Notes: generated from the sequence alone by a model not told the origin. A stretch of DNA of 58,794 nucleotides from Chlorokybus atmophyticus (GCA_009103225.1 RHPI01001559.1:4274-63067); one strand, 5' to 3'; shown: positions 1 through 11,700, counted from the first letter of the stretch. Made by a program: numbers and translations.

Positions 1-14
1 TGTATGATCTGACA

Positions 15-539
15 GTGCGCAGTGCGCTGTTCGAACACACAGTCCCCATGGCCTTCAACAACCTGCGCATCGCGCAGCACCGCGACACGCTGCGTTACGA
101 GCGTGTGCGCAGTGGTTTCTACAAGGAGCGGGAGCGCCGCTTCGAGTCAGGAGACTTCGTCTACCGTATGGCGTCTACACGCGACACCCTCGATACCTCC
201 GTCGGGCGTGCTGTCTACAAGGTATTGAAGGTGCACCCCACAGGGGTACTGGACCTGTTGGGACAACGAGGCGAGCGCATGAAGGACAACATGGTCAACT
301 GCGCGCCCTGTCATCTCCCCTACATTGCTGGCTTCACCAAGATCCAGCACCCGCGTCCGCTGCGCAGCACCCGATGCGAGAAGTGCGGCAGCGCCGACGA
401 CGACCCATTGATGATGTTATGCGACGACTGTAATCAAGGCATGCACTGCTACTGCCTTGACCCTCCACTGGACGCAGTACCCTTGTGGGAGTACTGGTGC
501 GATGACTGCCGCATCAACGGTCCCCCACACAGTCGGTAG
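15..539 (+). CDS. retroelement polyprotein 3' end: integrase C-terminal tail fused to a PHD finger (partial)
   Basis: The frame enters from the left edge, so no start codon is claimed. The first ~110 residues resemble the tail of LTR-retrotransposon integrases, with a 'NLRIAQHRDTLRY' block, an SH3-like 'GDFVYRM' strand and an 'NCAPCHLP' motif. Residues ~119-165 form a PHD zinc finger, with paired Cys at 'CEKCG', 'LCDDCNQGMHCYC' and 'WCDDC' (Cys4-His-Cys3 spacing). In retroelements such a reader module is thought to guide integration to marked chromatin; that role is inferred here. The frame ends at a TAG, and a purine-rich tract (576-588) follows 36 bp later, as expected of a polypurine tract before a 3' LTR. 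The PHD finger looks intact: all eight ligands are present. Copia versus Gypsy cannot be decided from the tail alone. Confidence 0.8.
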   Translation: MRSALFEHTVPMAFNNLRIAQHRDTLRYERVRSGFYKERERRFESGDFVYRMASTRDTLDTSVGRAVYKVLKVHPTGVLDLLGQRGERMKDNMVNCAPCHLPYIAGFTKIQHPRPLRSTRCEKCGSADDDPLMMLCDDCNQGMHCYCLDPPLDAVPLWEYWCDDCRINGPPHSR

Positions 540-572
540 GAACTGAGTTCTGGAGCAGAGGGCTACCCCAGA

Positions 573-588
573 ATCTCAGGGGGGGTGG
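573..588 (+). other. polypurine-tract candidate
   Basis: A G-run preceded by CA lies between the polyprotein stop and the first copy of the 240-bp direct repeat. This is the usual place for the plus-strand primer of an LTR retrotransposon. The position is seen; the function is inferred. Confidence 0.45.
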
Positions 589-824
589 CTTGTTGACTGT
601 GTGCACTACAACACAGTCTGTACACAAAGGTGGCGAGCGGCATCGGCTCGTCCACTGCACTAAACACCGCGTAGGCTCATCTTCAAGCCTATGCCCACGA
701 TTGGGGGGTTGTCTTTTGCTTGCATGACTCCAATGCAGTGCACGGCACTAGCATGCGTGCAGCACTAGCACTCCTCTGCAGCCTGTCCGAGACAAGGTTG
801 CCCTCGACCATGGCAGGCACGACA
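585..824 (+). repeat. 240-bp perfect direct repeat, copy 1 (likely start of the 3' LTR)
   Basis: This segment recurs without a mismatch at 1476-1715 (offset 891). It begins at the end of the purine tract and has TGTTGACTG six bases in, compatible with an LTR starting TG. Identity along the whole length indicates a recent duplication, or a tandem LTR remnant. Confidence 0.85.
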
Positions 825-1475
825 GCTGTCATGCCATCTACCCTCGCATGCCAGTCCTTCTCGAGCATGCCTACACCCAGCCCCACGCCCGGGCTACCAG
901 CATGAAGACCGCGCGAGCCCCAGCCTACTGCTAGCTACTGTACCACTCATGTAGCATGTAGCTAGGGCTACTTTATAGACCTGTCTGTAGGGACCGCGCG
1001 TAGCTGATCAGTTGTAAGTCTGTTAAGAACACATGTGCTATGTCAAGTCTTAGGAGATTTCCGAAATAGCATGAGGCCTCAATGTGACCGTTGGCCTAGT
1101 GCCCGCGTGGCACTGCACAGTCATGATTTGACATGTATAAGTAGGAAGTCACGTCACCTGACTGGCTGGTGACACTGTAAGTGAGTACTGTGAGTACTAG
1201 GAGTACCAAGAAGTAAAGACTCTGTCTCTAAAGAGCTTGTGAAGCGACTTGAACTGGAAGCACGCTGCCCCGGTTGCCAAGAATTCCCTTACTGCGTGAG
1301 ACACGGTGCATGCTCTTGTGCGCTGTGCCTGCCATTGCTGTGAGCTTGACGGTGGTGTGTTGTTTCAGTAGTCAGGGTGTTGTATCCACGTGTTGCACAC
1401 TCATTCACCTCACTTAACAGTGTATCATTCTATCCACTCATGCAAAGAACTGTGTCCACAGCACTACCTATCGTA
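825..1475 (+). other. probable remainder of an LTR; no gene seen
   Basis: This stretch lies between the two identical 240-bp copies. It has a TATAAGTAGG promoter-like motif near 1136 but no convincing coding frame. It is read as U3/R/U5 of the retroelement by position only. Confidence 0.4.
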
Positions 1476-1715
1476 GTGGCTTGTTGACTGTGTGCACTAC
1501 AACACAGTCTGTACACAAAGGTGGCGAGCGGCATCGGCTCGTCCACTGCACTAAACACCGCGTAGGCTCATCTTCAAGCCTATGCCCACGATTGGGGGGT
1601 TGTCTTTTGCTTGCATGACTCCAATGCAGTGCACGGCACTAGCATGCGTGCAGCACTAGCACTCCTCTGCAGCCTGTCCGAGACAAGGTTGCCCTCGACC
1701 ATGGCAGGCACGACA
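1476..1715 (+). repeat. 240-bp perfect direct repeat, copy 2
   Basis: It is identical to 585-824. Homology stops abruptly at the shared 'CGACA', after which unrelated sequence begins, so this is a truncated second copy. Confidence 0.85.
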
Positions 1716-1779
1716 CTTGTGATCAGCTAAACCCACAACGACTGTGACAGCCAAATGCTGGCCCAAACCCACACACCTA

Positions 1780-2000
1780 TCAGACACTCTCGCCATCTTT
1801 ACACCATTAACGGCGAGCGCAGTAACCAACCCACGAGGAAAATTAAACACGCACAACCACTCACTCTGACGGCACAGGGCAGCAAGCAGAGGTGTCATGA
1901 CAGTAGAGGTGATTACCTCTACTCACAGTTCATCGCTTGCAGCACGGCACAGCGGCCGCCAGCGTTGCGCCCCTCCACCCAACCTCTCTTGTTGACACCA
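1780..2000 (+). repeat. short diverged copy of the 4.4/8.5-kb repeat segment
   Basis: The segment shares blocks such as 'CACAACCACTCACTCTG' and 'GCCCCTCCACCCAA' with 4490-4610 and 8560-8650. It is a third, shorter member of the same dispersed repeat and has no intact frame. The rest of 2000-3400 holds no gene I can support. Confidence 0.5.
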
Positions 2001-2665
2001 ACAACAACCCCCTACATCACAGCAGCAGCTTATGTCAACCTAGCGCCGGCTTCTCAACAGTTCCAAGGGGCCATGCTTATCCTTGCTGCGCGTGCGTGCC
2101 ACCGCCCGCGCTATGCATGCGCCCTGCGTTATCCAATGCTAGTTTGACAGAGCGCCCTGCGACAATGCAGACATGCATGTTACTGACTGATGGTGACATG
2201 TGTCTCTCTCAGCTATCGCCTCGAGCGAGTCTCGCTCGATATTTGCAAGTTATTAAGCCCCCTTTCGGCAATCACTTCAAGGTAACCAAGCTACAGGTGA
2301 GCGACTAATTAGTATACTTGGCATAGGTTATGGTGCATCCATTTAACAAGCTGTGCACATGCGCAATCATGTGGATGCATTTGCACACTCGAACTAAGCC
2401 AGCCAATGAGCAACACAATTTACAATTGTATACATCAGTTGGCTAGGGACCCAATGCAAGGTAAGTGCTCACATCGGCAGCAAGGGCGGCTTTGAGTCAA
2501 AGCCTTCAACTGACTGTCGACGACAACGACACAGCATGCATTGATGATGGTATGTAGACAACCACAGCCAGTACTTGTTGCTTGTAAATCGCAAGTACGC
2601 TGCTTGCTAGGTTCTACTGTTGATGACGCTAGCTGTACGTATGAACGCAAAGCAAGCCTTGTTTT

Positions 2666-2700
2666 AGGCAGCGCCAATACCAGTGGTATTGGCGCTGCCT
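2666..2700. repeat. perfect hairpin, 17-bp arms
   Basis: Arms of 17 bp (AGGCAGCGCCAATACCA and its exact reverse complement) flank a single central base. No gene is adjacent. Confidence 0.85.
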
Positions 2701-3261
2701 ATTCAGTACATTATGCAATTAGTCAACTTGAGCTTGAAGCTAATAAAAAAGGCTTATAATATGAGTTATTATGTGGCGCAAATTTTAGATGTGGTTATCA
2801 TTTATAGCCATCCATAAGGGCTAGCTATAGCCTAGACCGATAAGACTTGAGCAATCAGCATGCAAAGAACCAATTAGCACACCTTGCATGCGACTAATCT
2901 AGCATACCATCTTTTGTACACTAACCCAGCATACTATCTCTTGTACACAGGGGTAGGAGCCTTGTATCTGAAATGTGCGCGACGAGGAGGAAAGTTGGCA
3001 ATTGACATGGGATTTCGTTGAGCCCGCAAGTAACATCGCCAAATATTGATTATCATAGTATGAAGTGCAGACCCGCATGCGCGTTCAGTTTACAAGTAAC
3101 AAGGTTGTGTAGGCGGCCAGAAACCAAAATCACTACGCATCTGCACAAGTGCAGGCAGTTGTGAAACACCTACACAAGCGCATGTGCTGCAATAGTCACA
3201 GTCACTGCACAAGCCGCTGTCTGTTGCAGCACACGCGACAATATGGTGCGCAGACACAGCA

Positions 3262-3302
3262 AGTGTCAGTCGCAGCACATGTGCAGTTCTGCGACTGACA
3301 CT
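3262..3302. repeat. perfect hairpin, 14-bp arms
   Basis: AGTGTCAGTCGCAG at 3262-3275 pairs exactly with 3289-3302 across a 13-base loop. It sits in non-coding sequence. Confidence 0.8.
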
Positions 3303-3499
3303 GTTCGTTCAGTCAAACCTCAATCAGTGTGCCCAATCAAGTGTAGTCGAAGATAGACGAGATGCGTGTCATACTGTGCAGCAAGACACATTGCATGTTA
3401 TGCATTCCCTCTTGCATCTTTTGTACACCCTTGCACTAAGTGCACTGCATCACAGTGCAGTTGCAGCAGCTCACATGTATGCGAATCGTGGGTGACTAC

Positions 3500-4870
3500 G
3501 AGCAAGCATACAACAGGTACTGTGTACGCGTCGCATGACAGGCAACACAGCCTGACAGCACAGCAACACCCCATGCACGGCGAGGATTGTGGACAAGGCA
3601 CTGGCACATGTGGCACATGTGACAGGTGAGGAAACGGTCTTGTACACAAGGAACCCTTGTGCTTAAAAGGTTCATACCGGCATCACTGTTCTTTGGACTG
3701 TGCGTCTCCAATGTAGTCAACATGTGTCATGTTGCAGAGTCAATCACTGCTTGTGATTTTGCCAAACCTGAGCGTGTATGTCCGCTCACCAAACTCAATA
3801 TCTGACAAAAGCTTTGAATTTGCGGAGACGGTGGATCCTAGTTTGTCCAGCCGAGCGTCCAAACTCTTCAGATCACGATGCATGCTAAAACCCTGTACAC
3901 AACCCCATCAATCACGTTGCATTCACACCAGGTCAAGCATTGCATACATTCTGCCTACTACTTGCGTAGTAAGTGGCTGGTGCTGCCGTCAAGATGCTGA
4001 CGGCAACAGGGATATAAGCTGCTAGCCGGCTGGATGGCTTTGTAGCACTTGTACATGTCTCGTGCTGGGGTTTGGGCTGGGGCTCAATGCCTGGCTGCGT
4101 ACATCGTGCTGGGTGAGGCAGCCGCCTTCTTGGGTGCGAGGTGGCGTAGAGTAAAACCCCATGGCTGCCCCCCGCATACGTGTGTACCAGAGATGTTCTC
4201 CATGCCTTGCTTCTGCTACCAAAACTCTAACCTGACAAATGCAAAGTAAGTTTGCTGACTAGCTTGACAGCAGCAGCGTGACCTACATCAACCTCTCCTC
4301 ATACTGCTGGTGCTTGATTTCGCGCATGCTTGTCCAAGCTTACGCGAGCAACAGCAGGCAAGTTCGAGACAGCGTGTTCGTTCATAAAACAATCATCACA
4401 CGCAAAGCTTGCCAGCAAAACGCATAACAACATTGCTTCCATACACTCTGTCCACACGCACAGCATCAACGGCGAGCAGATCAACAAGCAACAATGCAAA
4501 CACGCCCAACCACTCACTCTGGTGGGGCAGGGTTGCAAGTAATGGTAAATTTACCGCTTGTAACACTGCACCACAGCGGCGGCCTATGTTGCGCCCTCCA
4601 CCCAAACTCTCCTTCACAAACCCTACCGCACAGTAAGCAGAGCCGCCCACTTCACCGCCAGCTGGAGCTGCAGCCTGAGTAAGTTTACCGGCCGCGGCGG
4701 CAGTGCGCACGCAGGCCCTGCGCATCAAGCAGCTTGTCGCCAGCTTAGACAAACACAGCGCTGGCTTCACTGCGCTTCTCGAAGGTTCTAAGGACCGAGC
4801 GGTTGAGCTTAACACCATCGAGAGCCACCGCCCGCGCCATGCATGCGGATATGCACGAGCTTGAGCACGA
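3500..4870. repeat. degenerate ~1.4-kb repeat unit, copy 1, with coiled-coil coding traces
   Basis: This region parallels 7650-9000: the same block order is found, including 'CAGCAACACCCCATGCAC', 'GCGGAGACGGTGGAT', 'ACATCGTGCTGGGTGAGGCAG' and 'CCCTCCACCCAAACTCTCCTTC'. On the minus strand 3800-3890 encodes an amphipathic segment (HRDLKSLDARLDKLGSTVSA) whose counterpart in copy 2 keeps the heptad pattern. On the plus strand 4702-4830 reads like a second helical segment. Stops break both. It may be a decayed transposon with a gag-like coiled coil or a decayed gene family; I recognise neither. Confidence 0.5.
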
Positions 4871-4879
4871 CTTCGAGCC

Positions 4880-5537
4880 CTCCCTCTCCACTGACAGCGT
4901 CGGACTATAGTCCGCGAAACTGCAGGCGAACATCAAGTACCGCGAATGAAACGTAGCGAGAGTGGTGGAGGTCTCGCTCGAGGCATTCAGCAATTCACTG
5001 GCTCTCTCTCGCACGCGATGTCCCATGTGCATAGAACATGCGCAACAACACGTACTCACATGCACACAAAAGATGCGTATGAGTTTGTGCACCTGCAAGC
5101 ATGTGTGCAGAACCTCTTGTAAGAATGTTGAATGACGTTGATTACATGATGTATCATATTACTTCATCTATGTATGTATATATGATTGCACATATGATTG
5201 TACGTTGTGTATCATCTAAGATCGCCTCTCTAACGTGCGGATTAGCACTCGTGTTATGCATGATATGATGTTAAAAACTCTTTTTTGCAGAATGGCTTGC
5301 GGTTACCACCATGCATGCCGCTGATGGTTTGTAATGTAATGAATGGTACTTGGTGCTTACAAGATACATGCCTTTACAAAATACTTGCATTTGTATACAT
5401 TTACAAAATACACGCATTTGTATTTTTCGTAATTTTGTTGTTATTGCTACCTATGCGTATGAACCAAAAGCAAGATGTTACATCAATCAGTAGGCAATAA
5501 CTTGCTACTTATTGCCGACGCCATATTACAATATGCA

Positions 5538-5569
<32 letters not shown>

Positions 5570-6400
5570 ACCCAGGTTGATATTGTATACAGTATGTGTT
5601 ACACGATGTGCAAATGTGTGCGCAGCTGTGTGCGAACAGAGCCTCGGTACTCAGCAAGCAAATCACCAACCCATACACCAAGGGCTTTTAGCGTGTGCAC
5701 GCAAACCAATAAAGTGGCAGGAGCCCATGTTAAGCGCATCCAACTCATACGTGTTTATTCGCACGTGCGAGTGCCACCGGTCGTTAGTTATCGACCGTCG
5801 CGATTACAAAGTTAGTATTACTACAAGGTTAGTATTACTGATGCCTGTATTAATAATACCGATAGCACCACCTATTGCAAAGTTAACTAACAGTTGGAAA
5901 GGGAGTACTAGTCGAACTCCGTTAGCCGCCACTCCTCAGAGTGGCACCTTGCAACATCGCCATGGCGGCCGATTGCCGCTCTTGACAAGACTACCTGTCT
6001 AGAGTTGAATCAGCCATTGCAAATTATGCATCCCATTGGTGCTGTGCACTCCCCCCACTGCTGCACTCGCGTGTACAAAAGATGCAGCATGCATAGCGCA
6101 CATGCAAGCAAATACTAGTCATATACACTTACCATACCCGTATTTCCGCTTATGCACACGACCATCTGATGCATGTTTATAACTGCCTTGGGCATACCCT
6201 ATACACATTTTAGCAATCTCAACCATGGTGGCCACTTACAATACTACTCACCGCCCCCGTTAGTCATGCACGCATGCAAGTGCATCTGGACCTTATCTGC
6301 ACGCAGCATGGCTCGTACAGTAGCAGGCGGTCAATGTTAAACACTGCTCACACAGCCGCAGCAGGACGCAAGCAATGTCGGTGGTAGTACACAACGTATA
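4880..6400 (+). other. non-coding stretch with an AT-dinucleotide tract
   Basis: No supported gene is present. A (TA)n microsatellite of about 30 bp lies near 5537-5566. At 6225-6380 a fragment with CCCCCGTTAGTCATGCACGC resembles 57790-57950 at the other end of the window. Confidence 0.5.
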
Positions 6401-7245
6401 TGATGCATGGATTGTGGCATGCATGAGAGTAGCAGGCATGCAACGCAAGCAAAACACTCAACACTTACACTCACCACCGGGTTCTACCTATTCCGAGTTG
6501 GTGGTGGCACTACCCAACTTCACTACTAGCCCAACCCCGTTAGACATGCAGGCATGCATGCATGCACGCGCCATCATCTGCACGGTGGCTGCTGGTTAGC
6601 GGCCTAGTCCTCGCAGCATCAGCGACGTCATCGTCAGGCAGACCCAACGGACTCCCCCTCCGGCTTCTCCCACACCTCCGCCTATTGTCGTCCCGTCTAC
6701 TGCTGCCTTAGGTCGTTGGTACACGCAAGCATGCATGTACCGTGCCGGGCAAGCACCAAAATCCCCCCTCACGACTGCGTCGTAGCTGTGTGCGGCCATG
6801 TGTGCGCCCTCTTCAATGACACGGGCAGTCGTTACTGCTCCCCATGTACTTCGACTTCAATCTTTGTCGTTAATCTCTCGCACTGCCATGCATGCCAACA
6901 TGGCGGGCTCTACGTACCGAACACTACCTATGCATGCAGAGTGCTCCCGGTCCAGCACCCACGTAACCACACGACCATTACATGGCATCACGCATTGTGA
7001 CATGCACGCCCCAAGCTTTAGCATTGGGTAGCCAGCCGCTCACGAAGACAGCATGAGCGAGCTGGACTGACCTCCGGTTCGGGAACGGCTGTGCCAACCA
7101 GGGCATGGGGTACAAAACATTTCAAGCCTCATATGCTGCAAGGTGTACAACAGATAGGATGCAGGGATTGCGACACGCATGAGAGTGGGAGGCATGCAAC
7201 GCAAGCAAAACACCACAACACTCAACACTTACAATCACCACCGGT
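6392..7245 (+). repeat. dispersed ~760-bp repeat with short terminal direct repeats, copy A
   Basis: The unit starts near 6402 with 'GATGCATGGATTGTGGCATG'. A matching block, 'GATGCAGGGATTGCGACACG', returns at 7158, followed by the same GCATGCAACGCAAGCAAAACAC and CACCACCGG blocks. The unit is therefore bounded by ~85-bp direct repeats 756 bp apart. The interior contains CCCCGTTAGACATGC and a CCAACGGACTCCCCCTCC block shared with other copies. There is no coding frame of note. Confidence 0.65.
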
Positions 7246-7649
7246 GTTTCCTACGCTCTCTCTCTCTTTCCTTCCTCCGCCTCACACCCTTCTTCCTCTC
7301 TCACGCTGTGGCTGCGCCTGGTGTGCTCTTTCGTAAACCTCATTGCTGAGGGGGCTTATGCCAGAGGCTGTGCAGCCGTGCCGGCGCAGTTGGAGTCCCT
7401 CTTCCCCTTGGGCTGTCGCTGTTATGCACCGCTGGTGCTGCGTCAGTCATGGTGATGGTGTGGTGGTGAGCATGTGTACTTTGGTGTGCTCCTCTGTGCC
7501 AAATCAAGTTTACTACGTTGATTGTGCTTTATGTTGAAGTTCAAGATAAACCACAAGCGTTTTACCATGTGTTGCAAGACACACCCTTGCCCTTGAGTGT
7601 GAGAACACAGTAGTATCCTGCATTGTGTACAACAGGAGGTTTACTTGCT

Positions 7650-9000
7650 TAACAACGTAACACAACAACTCGACAACACAGCAACACCCCATGCACAGCG
7701 AGGTTGTGAACAAGACCACATCGTGTCGGGCGAGGCAGTGGCCTTGTCATTCATCACTGCTTGGATCTATGCGTATCCTGATAATGCGCTCTGCATTTTT
7801 AGCCTGAGAATCTGAAGTGGACAAATGCTCTGAGTGTGCGGAGACGGTGGATACTAGCTTTTCCAGTCGAGAGTCCAGCTTCTGTAGATCCCGGTGCATG
7901 TTGAAACCCTGTACACATCAACCCCATCAAACACGCTGCGACCAAACCGGATCAAAATCATGCTGGTTGAACAATCTACCTATCAATTACATAGTAAGTG
8001 GCCGGAGCTGCTGCCACCAAGACGCTGACCGCCGTAGGGATGCTGTTCAGAAATTGATAAACTGCTCGCCAGCTGGACTTGTTTGTGGCTTGTGGTTGGG
8101 TCTCGTGCTGGGTGAGTTTGGGCTCACTGGGCTGGGGCTCACTGCCTGGCTGTGTACATCGTGCTGGGTGAGGCAGTCGCCTTCCTCTCGGGTGCGACTC
8201 GGAGGTGCGCAGAGCGAAACCCCCCAACGGCTGCCCTCCGCACATGTGTACACCGGACATGTTGTTCTCCATGCCGCCCCGAGTGCAAAGCAGTGAATTG
8301 GTTGACTAGCCTGAGAGTAGCAGCACATAACACTGTCTCTTTTCATAGCTGCTGGTGCAAGGTTTTCCGCGCGCTTGCACATGAGCAGCAGCAGGCAAGT
8401 CTGAAGCAGCGTGCTCGTCAATAGTAACTGCTACAGTTCACACGAGCTTGCGACCAGCAAAGCGCACAACAGCCGCAACACAACACAACCCAACTTCCTT
8501 ACACTCTCTCCAGTCACAGCATCAACGGCAAGGACAGCGGCAAGCGACAAAGCAAACATGCACAACCACTCATTCTGGCGGGGCAAGGCGGCAAGCAGAG
8601 GTGAGTGCGCCACAGCGGCTGTTGTGTTGCACCCTCCACCCAAACTCTCCTTCGCAAACCTTACCGTACGCAGAGCCGTCCAGTTGGCCCTCCACCCTCG
8701 ACGTTAGACCTGCGTCTTCCCTCCACCTGTAACGCCACCGCTGCCGCCGCCGCCGCTCCCCTTTTACAACAATCACAATGCAGGCTGCTTGCTTTCACGT
8801 ATGAACACGGACCAAAACAAAGCACGAGGGCATAAGCTTGTGTCGCTCAATGACAAGCTGTCATGGCGTTGCATGCCGGGCCACTGGCACCTCTCCGCCT
8901 CTCTTGCTTATCAGTCAGCAGATGAGCTTGACAGTGTTGACAAATGACGTGTTAACACCCCTCGAAAGCCAGCGCTGATAAGCATGAGCGCGAGCCTTCC
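7650..9000. repeat. degenerate ~1.4-kb repeat unit, copy 2
   Basis: This is the counterpart of 3500-4870. The minus-strand helical segment at 7820-7895 reads HRDLQKLDSRLEKLVSTVSA, closely matching copy 1, while surrounding sequence has drifted with indels. The shared protein-level pattern suggests a once-coding segment. Confidence 0.5.
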
Positions 9001-9448
9001 TCTTCACCGCCAGCGTCAGCGTCAGAGTCTGCGCGGGCAGCCGTCAGACGGTCAGCTGCTGACGCATTGTCGCAGGTGATATCTGATAGGTCTTGTGACA
9101 AGACTCTTGTCGTCGAGCCCACGACTAAGGGGAGTATGATATCTGATCAACCAAACGGCTGCAACATGTCATCTAGAGCGTCGCGAAACCTGAGAACTTG
9201 ACTCGAGGCGACAAATCGCATTTCACAGGCGCACACGGAGGGAGAACAGCAGGAGCCCCAGTGGAGCGCCAACAAAACACACGTGCAACGACAGCAACCG
9301 GACTAGAAACTGAGCCGCCATATGTATGTGCACATAGCTGCACGCCCCTTCCGTCAAAGCCTCTTGAAGTTGTGCTTGTGGCGCAGTAGTAAAGGTAAGC
9401 ACTCAGGTAAGGAGTGGCGGGGAGCAGGTCACCTGTCCGCATGCAAGC

Positions 9449-9670
9449 CAAAGCGACAGCCTTTGCTTGTTGTCTGGACTGCTTATGTCGCTGCTGGTGC
9501 TATGTGCTATGGCTGTTGCTATGCTGGTTGTTGTCCATGTTATTGCTAGGTGTGATTCATACCACCAAGCTACCCAAGACCTATGCTAACGGACTAATGC
9601 GTAGGCACAGGCAGAATGCCTGCAGCCATTGTGTGGTCGTTGGGTGTTGTGGCAGGGATATGAGACACTG
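9449..9670 (+). repeat. left arm of a long inverted repeat (foldback element)
   Basis: This arm is nearly the reverse complement of 9940-10155. The match runs from CAAAGCGACAG to GATATGAGACACTG with scattered substitutions and a small indel. A 269-bp spacer separates the arms. Confidence 0.85.
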
Positions 9671-9939
9671 AGCAGACTGGCGACGTGGGGGTCCAGTCGG
9701 TCGTCAGCGTCATCTGCGTTGCTGTCGTCCTGGACTTCTGTTGCTGCTGTACCGGACGTGATGCCTACGCCTCAGCTGTGCAGGTGGTTTGCCCAGTCTT
9801 TCCCTTACCCCGTCCTTGCCCACCTGCCTGCCTGCGTCCTGCCCGTCACGCCCAACGGTTGGGTGCTTAGTTAGTGTCATAGCTGCTAGTGTTGTTGTGC
9901 TAGCAGTCCATGTATAGCGCTGCCCGCCCGCTGCATGCA

Positions 9940-10155
9940 CAGTGTCTCATATCCCTGCCACAACACTCAACGAACACACCATGGCTGCAGGCACTCTGCC
10001 TGTGCCTACGCATCAGTCCGTTAGCATAGGTCTTAGGTAGCTTGATGGTTTGCATCACACGGTATGCATCACACAACCAGCATAGCAGCAGCCATAGCAA
10101 ATAGCACCAGCAGCGACATAAGCAGTCCAAACAACAAGCAAAGACTGTCGCTTTG
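9940..10155 (-). repeat. right arm of the long inverted repeat
   Basis: It pairs with 9449-9670. Both arms can be translated into similar short peptides, but that is a by-product of the inversion and is not evidence of a gene. Confidence 0.85.
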
Positions 10156-10559
10156 ACCCCCACCCAAACATGTGAATGCAACAATGCGCGTGTGCTTGTT
10201 GTTCACTTGCATTTTCTTTCTGTCAGCATCGAATGCGTTGTCTGCTAAGTTTGCGTGACTGTCACTCTCATATGAACATTATAATACCTTATTATGCGCC
10301 CATGTGTTGTATCCTATGCGCATTGAAAGGTAATAAACTGATACGCAATGCAAGAAGTGCAGAGCAGGGTGACACTGACCGTCTGCATGCCGATTGGGTG
10401 TTGCAAAATTGCGCATTATCACGACACACCCGCACATGCAAGGTTGTTATCGCATTAGACGAACAAACATCTGCGTGTACATGTGATTTAAGGCGCTTGT
10501 GAGACGCATGCACTGTCTTTCAGTTGTCCTGCTTGTCACTTGTGCCTTCCAAGTGCAGT

Positions 10560-10790
10560 TCAAGACGTGTGTGTATTGACAAAACCCTAAGCCGGCAGTT
10601 GACAAGACGGCAGTAGGAGGCTGGCGGAGATGGCGGCGGGGGTGTGGGTGAAGCGGGAGGGGGAGTCCGTTGAGTCCTGCTGCTGGTGTGGCCACTGCTG
10701 CTGCAAGAAGGCCGCTGACCAAGGCGCATGTGCAGGTGATGACGCACGCATGCATGCATGCCTGTCTAATGGGTATGGGCAGTAGAGAAG
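10560..10790 (-). repeat. inverted fragment of the ~760-bp dispersed repeat
   Basis: In reverse orientation this carries the CCAACGGACTCCCCCTCC-like block, the GCATGCATGCATGC block and CCACCGGGCTGC seen in copies A and B. Confidence 0.6.
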
Positions 10791-10865
10791 GTAGGTAGCA
10801 GCTAGGTTAGCAGCCCGGTGGTTAATGAGAGTGCTTCATAGTGTGGTGAGTAGATTGCTCATGCA

Positions 10866-11700
10866 TGTACATTATATAGGATGCAGAGGTTGTGGCATGT
10901 ATCGCAATGTGAGGCATGCATTGCACACCACACACAACAGCACACAACAATTACATTCACCACCGGGTGCTCTTCCTACTTACTACCTACCTAACTTCAC
11001 TACTAGCCCAAACCCCGTTAGACAAGCATGCATGCACGCGCATCACCTGCACCACGGCCGTTGGTTACCGGCTCCATCATCCAGCAGGCAGCAGCAGCAG
11101 CGTCAGCTGACTCAACGGACTCCCCCTCCTCCGCCCACATCACCGCCGCCACCCACGACAGCGTTGTCCCTGCTCAACGCGACTGCGTCGTTAGGGTTTG
11201 CGCCCATCGGCGCGCAGCATGCATATGCACAGCACGCCGCACTCCCTGTCGCAGTGCCGTTGCTGTGTGCGCCTACTTCGATGACATGGGCAGTTGGTAC
11301 TGCTCCCCATGCACTCAGACTCTCTCTTTGTCTTAAGTCTTAGTCTTTCGCACTGCCATGCATGCCAACAGGGCGGGCTCTAACTACTGAACACTACCTA
11401 TGCATGCAGGGTGCTCCCGGTCAAGCACCCACCTAACCACGCCATACTCATGCAAGGCCACTAACAACACATCAGCACACTGCAATCATCATATCCAACC
11501 ACACTCCAGGTGACATGCACGCTCTATGCCTTAGCATAGGGTAGCCAGCCGCTCACCAAGACAGCATGAGCGAGCTGGACTGGCCTCTGGCATGGGACGG
11601 CAAACGGCGCCAACCAGGGCATGGGGTGTACATGATATAGGATGCAGAGATTGTGGCATGTGTGTGTCACACTCTCATGCATGCCACAATCCTTGCAATC
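10866..11700 (+). repeat. dispersed ~760-bp repeat, copy B
   Basis: It aligns with copy A throughout. It starts at 10880 with GATGCAGAGGTTGTGGCATG, and the block recurs at 11641 (761 bp). It shares the CAACGGACTCCCCCTCC, GACTGCGTCGTTAGGGTTTGC and CAGCCGCTCACCAAGACAGC segments. It is non-coding. Confidence 0.65.

Noticed and set aside
2541-2759. Bacterial-looking ORF ending LELEANKKGL
   Set aside because: It runs through the 17-bp hairpin and has no recognisable domain or splice context.
9414-10184. Two similar small proteins (one per strand) with CCLDCLCRCW
   Set aside because: They are the two arms of the inverted repeat read in the same sense; nothing else supports coding.
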